Source: Calditrichota bacterium (lineage in GTDB: Bacteria > Calditrichota > Calditrichia > RBG-13-44-9). Taken from it: a stretch of DNA of 6,546 nt. The notes under the pieces were generated by a model, which saw only the letters and a list, made by a program, of their open reading frames with translations, made no database searches and had not been told where the DNA came from. The stretch's first letter is position 1, and each line of letters begins with the position of its first letter. A program made the translations under genes and the position numbers. Shown here piece by piece: positions 1-5,015 of the stretch. The stretch lies in assembly GCA_024276455.1 (NCBI GenBank), contig JAJRXE010000482.1, forward strand, positions 1 through 6,546, given 5' to 3'.

Positions 1-498
1 ATTGGTCTGTGCGAGCATTTGCTGGACCTCTCGCGTCTGGAAAACTCCCGCAACGTTCGCAAACAACCGGTGGACCTGGAAGCGTTCTTCCGGGAATTCC
101 TCGATCAGGTCCGCCTGCTGGTCGGGAAACGAGAACTGCGGTTTCATCCCGGAACCCGCGTGACCCTGCCGGTGGATCCGGATATGCTCCGTCGCATTCT
201 GTTGAATTTGCTGGACAACGCCGTGCGGCACACTCCGGAGAAGGGCCGCATCGAAATCGGCTGGCAATTGCACGAAAGCGGAGTGGAAATTCGGGTGCGG
301 GACAACGGGGAGGGAATCCACCCGGACGACTTGGCCCATATTTTCGAGCCGTTTTACCAGGGTCACAACCGTCGGGGCGAAGGTTCCGGTCTGGGACTGG
401 CGCTGGTACAGGCCATGGTGGAGGCACACGGGGGCAAAGTTACCGTCACCAGCACAGAAGGCCAGGGAACGGAATTCCGAATTAGCTTTCCTCTATAA
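1..498 (+). CDS. Sensor histidine kinase, C-terminal part (5' end outside window)
   Basis: The frame is open from base 1, so this is the last 165 residues of a two-component sensor kinase, which autophosphorylates a histidine and passes the phosphate to a response regulator. Residues 1-17 (LLDLSRLEN) are the second helix of the dimerisation domain; the phospho-accepting His and any sensor domain lie upstream. The HATPase_c domain follows with all its boxes: N box LLNLLDNAVRHTP (67-79), G1 DNGEGI (101-106), F box FEPFY (115-119) and G2 GEGSGLGLAL (126-135), ending in the usual GTEFRISFPL. All ATP-binding motifs look intact. The architecture is that of the PhoR/ResE/BaeS type, but the substrate signal cannot be told from this part. 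The upstream gene would normally be the cognate response regulator. A TTG at 19 is not the true start. The gene ends just before the AT-rich minus-strand unit, in convergent orientation. Confidence 0.95.
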   Translation: MGLCEHLLDLSRLENSRNVRKQPVDLEAFFREFLDQVRLLVGKRELRFHPGTRVTLPVDPDMLRRILLNLLDNAVRHTPEKGRIEIGWQLHESGVEIRVRDNGEGIHPDDLAHIFEPFYQGHNRRGEGSGLGLALVQAMVEAHGGKVTVTSTEGQGTEFRISFPL

Positions 499-530
499 AA
501 AGTGCTTTTATTTCAACGATTTCAGCACTT
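496..530 (-). terminator. Candidate weak terminator of the minus-strand unit
   Basis: Seen directly: AAGTGCT at 500-506 pairs with AGCACTT at 524-530 (7 bp, 17-nt loop). Read on the minus strand, the stem is followed by a short T-run that partly overlaps it. The stop codon of the small minus-strand gene (508-510) sits in the loop. The site lies between convergent genes, as expected for a terminator, but the stem is short and not GC-rich, so this is only a candidate. Confidence 0.4.
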
Positions 531-713
531 GCTTTAATTCTCTTTCGAATTTACGAATAAAATCATTTGCAAGATAAACCCCATATTCTCTTGGGTTTTT
601 TAATATTTTTCCATATTCGAGCGTTCAAAAGAACGGGGAAAATATTTTTTTTCGAACTCTTCAATTGTATCGAATCGCTTGTTTTTTTTAGATCGAACAG
701 ATACTCTTGCCAT
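508..713 (-). pseudogene. Small conserved-looking gene split by a one-base frameshift
   Basis: I do not recognise the function. On the minus strand an ATG at 713 follows the stop of the upstream gene by one base, with a GAGAGGG ribosome site just before it, so the pair is coupled. The first frame gives 37 residues (MARVSVRSKKNKRFDTIEEF, then EKKYFPRSFERSNMEKY) before TAA at 602-600. Right after it another frame runs to TAA at 510-508 and reads NPREYGVYLANDFIRKFERE followed by LKQVLKSLK. Adding one T in the TATT at the junction joins the two into a single 68-residue basic protein (EKYLKNPREYGVYLA). The continuity of residue style across the junction argues that this was one gene. It could be a true pseudogene, a sequencing error, or only the 37-residue product might be made. 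Base composition is AT-rich like the upstream gene and unlike the flanks. Confidence 0.62.
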
Positions 714-714
714 A

Positions 715-1953
715 TTAATTTCCCTCTCTTGCTATTCTATTAAAATAGTGCGGATTAAATTCGGGTCGGAAATAATGTTTCCTCTTTATCCAGATAAAAC
801 CGTCACCTTTGGATATCACTGCTACATCCACCGGTCCTCCCACTGTTTCCGAGTCCAATGGAATCTTCCGTTTTAGTGATGTTATGTTGATCAATGATTC
901 TGCCATGGCAGCCAGATCGGCTTTAGGTAAAATTTCTACAACCTTTAAAATCGGGTTAATAAAATTATTCTGTCGATATTCTCGCAACTTCTGGTAATAT
1001 GTTTTAAACAGTTCTTTACTACTCCCTTGAACATGACTAATTAATTCTCTCTTTTTGCTTTCGGTTAGTTCTCCAATACTTTCAATAATTTTTTCCGGTA
1101 ACTCCTGTAAAATTTTTCTCATGTACTCATAATTAAAATTCTCATAATTTGGTTCTACCCCTTCTATAAAGGTACTTACCATTTCGCTTTGAGCAAATGG
1201 TAAAATGGCAGCGCTATCTGAAAATGTTATTTTATGTATTCTGTCTTCCTTGTAAACTACCCAGTCTTTAATAACACCATTTAAAAGATACGAATATAGA
1301 CTGGGAAAAAAATCATTTTTTCCAAATCCGGCAATAACCAACCCAGAAAAATTTGCATTCACAATATTTTCCAGAAATTTGTAAAAAAGAGATACTGCGA
1401 TTTTCTCTAATTTTTGTTTCACAGATTTTGATAAGGGTAATTTTTCAAATACATCATCGATTAAAGAATGGATTAAACGTTTATTTTTTTGTAACAGAGA
1501 CTCTGCATCCTTTGTGGAAACATGTAATAACCTTTGCGCTTCATTCCAAATTTTGTATCGAGAATTTACAATTTCGTTTATTACTTCATTTACTACTTTT
1601 TCGTTGAAGGAATTCTCCGAAAATATTTGTTCAATTTTTTCTATTATTTCTCTTTTCAGAACAAAAAAATACGAATAAATTGTGCTTTTTAAAAATCGCT
1701 CCCTTTCGCTTACAGGAAACAAATGTGTGTTGTTCGTAATAAAATTCAAAAAATCTTGAGCATACTCTTTTAGTGTACCAAATTCAATATTTCCAATCTT
1801 CTTGCGATAAATTTTAATAACGATCTCCCACGGAATGCCCATAAAATTTGCACTTCCGTATATCATTATTCCAACAGGATGATTGCGGGAAAGGGCAAAA
1901 ATTTTATGAGCTGTCATAAATATTTTTTCTCCTTCTTCATCCTCGTAAAACAC
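715..1953 (-). CDS. Proteasome-type (Ntn-hydrolase-like) family protein, N-terminus apparently missing
   Basis: The 412-residue reading frame starts with GTG at 1953, directly after an in-frame stop at 1957-1959. Residues 9-50 (EKIFMTAHKIFALS, then PVGIMIYGSANFMGIPWE) resemble the middle strands of proteasome beta subunits, where a lysine-containing strand is followed by a GIM.YG strand and a helix. Residues 203-222 (GLVIAGFGKNDFFPSLYSY) look like a second inner-sheet strand, followed by ILPFAQSEMVSTFIEG (250-265). A conserved-looking tail with AESLINITS, ETVGGPVDVAVISKGDGFIW and IKRKHYF occupies 350-395. From memory of this uncharacterised bacterial family, members carry about 30-40 more N-terminal residues with the nucleophile and an ADSA-type motif; I find none upstream in any frame, so this copy is probably inactive. 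An ATG at 1917 has a better ribosome site (400 residues), but residues 1-12 look like family sequence. It is the first gene of an AT-rich two-gene unit. Confidence 0.8.
   Translation of the reverse strand: MFYEDEEGEKIFMTAHKIFALSRNHPVGIMIYGSANFMGIPWEIVIKIYRKKIGNIEFGTLKEYAQDFLNFITNNTHLFPVSERERFLKSTIYSYFFVLKREIIEKIEQIFSENSFNEKVVNEVINEIVNSRYKIWNEAQRLLHVSTKDAESLLQKNKRLIHSLIDDVFEKLPLSKSVKQKLEKIAVSLFYKFLENIVNANFSGLVIAGFGKNDFFPSLYSYLLNGVIKDWVVYKEDRIHKITFSDSAAILPFAQSEMVSTFIEGVEPNYENFNYEYMRKILQELPEKIIESIGELTESKKRELISHVQGSSKELFKTYYQKLREYRQNNFINPILKVVEILPKADLAAMAESLINITSLKRKIPLDSETVGGPVDVAVISKGDGFIWIKRKHYFRPEFNPHYFNRIAREGN
1929..1934 (-). promoter_or_regulatory. Ribosome binding site supporting an alternative ATG at 1917
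   Basis: On the minus strand AAGGAG lies 11 nt upstream of ATG 1917-1915. The GTG at 1953 has no comparable site. If this is the functional ribosome site, the protein made today starts at MTAHKIFALS, and the preceding codons are a remnant of a once longer gene. Confidence 0.4.
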
Positions 1954-2008
1954 AAATTAACTCGTTTAAAATTTTAGAAAACTTTGAAAAATTATTTTAC
2001 ACACAATA

Positions 2009-2038
2009 ATAATAATACATAATACTGCAATATGTCAA
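2009..2038 (-). promoter_or_regulatory. Sigma-70-type promoter of the minus-strand unit
   Basis: On the minus strand a perfect TTGACA (2038-2033) is followed 18 bp later by TATTAT (2014-2009); a second TATTAT register gives a 15-bp spacer. Transcription would begin near 2002, about 50 nt before the GTG start at 1953. The surrounding DNA is very AT-rich, so a chance match is possible, but the exact -35 hexamer and the position are good. Confidence 0.5.
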
Positions 2039-2109
2039 AATATTAATTGTTTGTTAGTTAAAATAATTAGTATGATTCGTGTTATTCGTAGGTAAATCAA
2101 AGCTGTCAT

Positions 2110-2128
2110 TTTAATCTTTTCTTAATCT
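2110..2128 (+). promoter_or_regulatory. Candidate Pho-box-like tandem operator
   Basis: TTTAATCT (2110-2117) and CTTAATCT (2121-2128) are separated by TTT, an 11-bp period, 64 nt upstream of the ATG at 2193. Both octamers fit the PyTTAAPyPy(T/A) repeat with 3-bp spacing known from cyanobacterial Pho boxes, and 11-bp direct repeats are the general binding mode of OmpR/PhoB-family regulators. CTGTCAT at 2103-2109, just before, resembles the enterobacterial Pho-box half site. That a regulator binds here is inference. Confidence 0.45.
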
Positions 2129-2192
2129 TTCCTTCAGGACATCTTCATCATCCCGCGCTAAATTTTTAAATAGTACAAGCAAGAGGTTAAAT

Positions 2193-2480
2193 ATGCGTCG
2201 GATATTTTACCTGATGGGATTCGGTTTCACGCTGTCAGCGCTGGTCGGCTGTGCAGGTCCCGCACTCCTGGGGCCGGCCGGCGGAGAATTCTGCTTCCTG
2301 GGATTCCTGGTGGTACTGTTGCTGGGATTGGGGTTCTTTCTAATCTGGCACACGGTGAAAAACACTCCCACCAGCGAGACCACCCGTTTTACAGGCATCC
2401 TGAATCGGATGAACGAGACAATCCAGGACCTGGATAATCGTGTAAAACAACTGGAACAATCGCAAAAGGAGAAACCATGA
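2193..2480 (+). CDS. Small putative lipoprotein/membrane protein with C-terminal coiled coil
   Basis: A 95-residue protein with a clear ribosome site (AAGAGG, 2181-2186, 6 nt before ATG). Residues 1-20 form a signal-like segment ending in LSALVGC, a good lipobox with Cys20. A glycine-rich stretch follows, then a strong membrane segment (about 34-52, FCFLGFLVVLLLGLGFFLIW) and a charged heptad-like tail (about 66-92, LNRMNETIQDLDNRVKQLEQ) that should form a coiled coil. The plan of one membrane helix plus a short coiled coil recalls PspB-type proteins, but a lipobox before a membrane helix is not PspB-like and I claim no homology. It could be a lipoprotein with a second membrane anchor or a two-helix inner-membrane protein. 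Its stop overlaps the next start (ATGA), so it is the first gene of a coupled operon ending in an ion transporter. Confidence 0.8.
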   Translation: MRRIFYLMGFGFTLSALVGCAGPALLGPAGGEFCFLGFLVVLLLGLGFFLIWHTVKNTPTSETTRFTGILNRMNETIQDLDNRVKQLEQSQKEKP

Positions 2481-3109
2481 ACATCGTGCTCCGGACAGGC
2501 ATTGCTATTTTCAACCTGTTACTGGTAGGAGGATTCCTCATGGCTCAGCAACCATTGCCGCCTGTATTGCCGCAGCCAGCCGCTGTTCCTCCGGGTGCGG
2601 CGCCCCAAACGCCACCACCGCCTCAAACAGCTCCCGTACCTCTGACTCCTGCCAGCGGCACAGATCTTCCACTCCGGACGCTCCTGCAACAGGCAGCCCG
2701 GGCGTTGGAAACCGCCCGTCAAGTAGTGCCGCTGCTGCAAGCCGGACGTCTATGGACCAGGCGTGCTCCCGGCGGAGAGACGGAGCTGAAAGGTGCCCTG
2801 CTATATCGGCAAGCGGTGGTGGGAGTGGTGCGCTTTCATCCGCTGGAAGGTACTGTGCTGCCGCAAGGGCTCCATCCCCGCGTTTACACCGCCCGGGCGA
2901 ACCTGGCAGTAGTGGAAGAGAACTTCCGCCAGCTCTTGCGCCAGATTCAACTGGCACCCGCCGGGGAATATCGCGAACCGGAAGCATGCTGGGTGTTTCC
3001 ACTATCGGTAAACGGCCTCTGCATCGCCGAACTGAAAATCTATTCCGATGGAATTCACGTGGTGCCAGATTATGTCGCATCGCAGGAGATGGCCGCTTTT
3101 GGTCAGTAA
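2477..3109 (+). CDS. Secreted or periplasmic proline-rich protein of unknown function
   Basis: I do not recognise this 210-residue protein. Residues 1-23 are a signal peptide (basic start, hydrophobic core IAIFNLLLVGGFL, likely cleavage after MA). Residues about 24-62 are a low-complexity Pro/Ala/Gln linker (PPPPQTAPVPLTP). From about 65 a folded domain begins with a helix (LRTLLQQAARALETARQVVPLL), followed by mixed sequence with several valine-rich strands (ALLYRQAVVGVVRFHPLEG). It ends with EACWVFPLSVNGLCIAELKI and YSDGIHVVPDYVASQEM, which looks like a conserved core. The start is well supported by AAAGGAG at 2465-2471, 5 nt upstream, and by the 4-base ATGA overlap with the preceding gene. 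The 3' end overlaps the transporter gene. The protein probably acts outside the inner membrane, perhaps with its two operon partners; no catalytic motif is visible. Confidence 0.85.
   Translation: MNIVLRTGIAIFNLLLVGGFLMAQQPLPPVLPQPAAVPPGAAPQTPPPPQTAPVPLTPASGTDLPLRTLLQQAARALETARQVVPLLQAGRLWTRRAPGGETELKGALLYRQAVVGVVRFHPLEGTVLPQGLHPRVYTARANLAVVEENFRQLLRQIQLAPAGEYREPEACWVFPLSVNGLCIAELKIYSDGIHVVPDYVASQEMAAFGQ
3084..3089 (+). promoter_or_regulatory. Ribosome binding site deciding the transporter start
   Basis: AGGAGA inside the end of the preceding gene lies 9 nt before TTG at 3099. The upstream candidate starts ATG 3048 and ATG 3072 have no comparable site and would give a charged N-terminal extension and longer overlaps of 62 and 38 bases. 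Confidence 0.55.
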
Positions 3110-4211
3110 ACGCACGGTACGGAAGTTTACGGAGGGAAATGAACTGCTGCTAATTTCCCTCCTGCTAATGGGAGCGCTTTTTCCCTTTAGCGGAGAGCGC
3201 TTGAGTCGCTTTCCGGCGCTGGTGGACTGGCGCACCATCGGCACCCTGACCGGTCTGTTGCTCACCACCACCGCCATGAAGGAAAGCCGTTTTTTCTCCC
3301 ATCTGGCACGGGGCATTTTGCAGCGTATTTCCCGGGAACGGCGACTGGCCCTTGCCCTGGTGGTGACCTCAGCGTTGCTCTCCATGCTGCTCACCAACGA
3401 CATTGCCCTGTTCATCGTGGTACCACTGACCCTCAGCTTCGAAGAACTGACCGGAAACAACTTCTTACGGCTAATCATTTTCGAAGCGCTGGCGGTTAAC
3501 GTGGGCTCCACACTCACTCCCATCGGCAATCCCCAGAACATCTTCCTGTGGCACCGCTGGGGAATTTCATTCCCGCACTTCGTGTGGGAAATGTTTCCCC
3601 TGTTCCTGCTGCAAATAGTGGTGCTGCTGCTGTTTACCCGCTTCGCCTTCCCCGATGTACCATTGCCGCACCGCGTGTCGCCCCGGAATGCGGTAAATCG
3701 AAAGCTGTTCCTGCTCTCCGCCGCTCTGTTTCTCCTTTTTCTGGTGTCCGTTGAACTGCGTTTCCTGTACCCGACGCTGGTTGCAATCCTGCTCGTTTAT
3801 TTGCTCGCTTACCGGGGCATCTTCCGCCACACCGACTGGGGTCTCATCGTCCTGTTCATCCTGCTGTTTGTAGATGTTCACCTGCTGGCCCGACTTTCTC
3901 CGGTTTCCCGTCTGTTTGCACCGCTTTTCCGGCAGAGCCAGTGCTGGCAGTTTTTCGGTGCAGTTGTTACCGCCCAGTGCCTCAGCAACGTCCCGGCTGC
4001 CATTTTGTTGAGTAAATTCTCTCACCAGTGGCGTCTTATCGCCTATGCCGTCAATGTGGGTGGAAACGGGCTGGTCATTGCTTCCTTTGCTAATCTCATC
4101 GCTTTGCGTATGAGCCGGTCAAGGGGCAAATTGGCGCAGTTCCACCGCTACTCGGTGCCCTTCCTGCTGGTTACTCTGGTGGCCGCGGCAGGACTGTTTT
4201 TCTGCGGTTAA
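3099..4211 (+). CDS. ybiR: YbiR-type transporter of the ArsB/NhaD ion transporter superfamily
   Basis: A polytopic inner-membrane protein of 370 residues from the TTG start, matching the usual length of about 370 for YbiR-type proteins. Family signs: LLTNDIALFIVVPLTL, a membrane re-entrant-like motif; FEALAVNVGSTLTPIGNPQN with the GNPQN signature; FVDVHLLARL; a second repeat QCLSNVPAAILLSKF; and YAVNVGGNGLVIASFANLIA before a final helix. The two TND/SNVP plus GNPQN/GGNG repeats reflect the inverted-repeat fold of this superfamily, whose members move anions or exchange cations; the substrate of YbiR proteins is not established. Upstream ATGs at 3048 and 3072 exist but give an unlikely charged extension. 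The start overlaps the previous gene by 11 nt, so translation is coupled. Last gene of the three-gene operon. No clear terminator follows. Confidence 0.9.
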   Translation: MVSKRTVRKFTEGNELLLISLLLMGALFPFSGERLSRFPALVDWRTIGTLTGLLLTTTAMKESRFFSHLARGILQRISRERRLALALVVTSALLSMLLTNDIALFIVVPLTLSFEELTGNNFLRLIIFEALAVNVGSTLTPIGNPQNIFLWHRWGISFPHFVWEMFPLFLLQIVVLLLFTRFAFPDVPLPHRVSPRNAVNRKLFLLSAALFLLFLVSVELRFLYPTLVAILLVYLLAYRGIFRHTDWGLIVLFILLFVDVHLLARLSPVSRLFAPLFRQSQCWQFFGAVVTAQCLSNVPAAILLSKFSHQWRLIAYAVNVGGNGLVIASFANLIALRMSRSRGKLAQFHRYSVPFLLVTLVAAAGLFFCG

Positions 4212-4279
4212 TTGCCGGGGCGAAATAGAATCTCCCGAAAAGGGTAATCCCGCAGCGTCCCGGAGGAAAAAGATCGCAT

Positions 4280-4338
4280 TAACCTTGACTCTATTACAAT
4301 TTATTCCCAAAATAACCCTGACAACATTACAACTTTTT
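4280..4338 (+). repeat. Imperfect direct repeat, 26 bp with 33-bp period
   Basis: 4280-4305 and 4313-4338 match at 20 of 26 positions by hand alignment. The shared core is AACC-TGAC, three unlike bases, then ATTACAA-TT. The 33-bp period is about three helical turns, so two protein copies would bind the same face of the DNA. Confidence 0.6.
4285..4313 (+). promoter_or_regulatory. Possible sigma-70-type promoter for the DUF2784 gene
   Basis: TTGACT (4285-4290) and CAAAAT (4308-4313) are 17 bp apart. The -35 is one base off consensus and the -10 two off. It lies inside the first copy of the direct repeat. It would give a leader of more than 200 nt before 4538, so a nearer promoter is also possible (for instance around TATATT at 4435-4440, which lacks a good -35). 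Confidence 0.25.
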
Positions 4339-4476
4339 AAAATGTCTGAACCACCGGAATGCATAGGCGTTCATTAAAATGATAGTAAATGTAAAAAATG
4401 TTTGGAACTGTGGAATAATTTAGGCGTTTTGTCGTATATTCCAATGACCATTAGCGTCTTGGTGGTTGAAAGAAAT

Positions 4477-4500
4477 CCCGGGCCCTTCCAAAGTGCCGGG
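4477..4500 (+). other. GC-rich hairpin in the DUF2784 leader
   Basis: CCCGG (4477-4481) can pair with CCGGG (4496-4500) around a 14-nt loop, 37 nt before the start codon. An alternative fold pairs CAAAG (4489-4493 region) with CTTTG (4503-4507). There is no T-run after either, so it is not an intrinsic terminator. Confidence 0.3.
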
Positions 4501-4537
4501 TGCTTTGACGGTGCGAAATGAAAGGGGTTAGAAAAGA

Positions 4538-4924
4538 ATGATTGAATTTTTAGCTAACTTTGTTCTGATTTTCCACTTCCTGTACGTTTCGTTCGTTATT
4601 GGGGGATTTCTGTACATCTGGCTGGGTTACTTTCTGGGCTGGCAAAGTATTTTCAATCCCTGGTTTCGCTGGCTGCATCTGGGGGCCATGGGCATTGTGG
4701 TGGCCGAGATGCTGTTAGGTATTTTCTGCCCGCTCACCGAATGGGAATCCCGTCTGCGTCTGGCTGCCGGTCAATCTCCCTATTCCCCGGAAGGCTTCAT
4801 TCCTTACTGGGTGAATCGCCTGCTGTATTACGATTGGCCTCCCTACGTGTTTCATGTCATCTATCTGGTATTTTTCCTGTTTCTCGTCCTCACTTTGTGG
4901 AAAATTCCTCCTCGAAAAAAATAA
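4538..4924 (+). CDS. DUF2784 family membrane protein
   Basis: A 128-residue inner-membrane protein of unknown function, the usual length for DUF2784. Family signs are the N-terminal helix with HFLYVSFVIGGF (13-24), RWLHLGAMG (44-52) leading into a second helix with a glutamate at 57 (VAEMLLGIFCPLTEWE), the CPLT.WE segment (64-70) with the following LR.AAGQ..YS (72-83), and a last membrane helix (about 103-121). Three to four membrane segments are expected, with the C-terminus basic. Ribosome site AAAGGGG (4521-4527) lies 10 nt before ATG. It stands alone, 326 bases after the transporter gene and 91 before the next gene on the same strand, so it is probably transcribed on its own. Confidence 0.9.
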   Translation: MIEFLANFVLIFHFLYVSFVIGGFLYIWLGYFLGWQSIFNPWFRWLHLGAMGIVVAEMLLGIFCPLTEWESRLRLAAGQSPYSPEGFIPYWVNRLLYYDWPPYVFHVIYLVFFLFLVLTLWKIPPRKK

Positions 4925-4945
4925 ATTTTTAGCGAACAATTCTTG

Positions 4946-4974
4946 TTTCCCATCGTTATTTTTCATGGTATTCT
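4946..4974 (+). promoter_or_regulatory. Possible promoter for the Tricorn-like gene
   Basis: TTTCCC (4946-4951) and TATTCT (4969-4974) are 17 bp apart in the AT-rich gap before the gene, about 40 nt from its ATG. The -35 match is poor; the call rests mostly on position and the -10-like element. Confidence 0.22.
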
Positions 4975-5015
4975 CTTTATGAATGGTGGGCTAACAAAAC
5001 GATGAGGAGGCACTC

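Larger units (their letters stand above)
4212..4537. other. Intergenic region without a supported gene
   Basis: This 326-base stretch has no convincing reading frame. It holds an imperfect direct repeat (4280-4338), a possible promoter, a short GC-rich hairpin (4477-4500) close to the next gene, and an 8-bp repeat TAGGCGTT at 4364 and 4421. The middle is AT-rich. I see no recognisable riboswitch or tRNA. Confidence 0.6.

Noticed and set aside
9..485. 158-residue plus-strand frame over the kinase
   Set aside because: Out of frame with the unambiguous histidine kinase motifs; low-complexity Gly/Arg/Pro content typical of a shadow frame.
595..601. A AAA AAC heptamer, a possible -1 frameshift site in the split small gene
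   Set aside because: It lies at or after the TAA stop of the first frame and is not in the register needed, so programmed slippage there cannot join the two frames. A one-base deletion explains it better.
2115..2195. Minus-strand tail reading LARDDEDVLKERLRKD before a stop
   Set aside because: It looks protein-like but overlaps the Pho-like site and the ribosome site of the 2193 gene, and reading upstream crosses that gene's coding start; most likely chance.
2538..3080. 180-residue minus-strand frame
   Set aside because: Shadow of the proline-rich secreted protein in higher-GC DNA; no recognisable protein features.
4212..4275. Short GGG/CCC inverted repeats after the transporter gene as a terminator
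   Set aside because: Stems are only 3-5 bp and no T-run follows.
4444..4521. 25-codon frame that could be a leader peptide before the DUF2784 gene
   Set aside because: No ribosome site precedes its ATG and the sequence shows no codon runs or conserved pattern.
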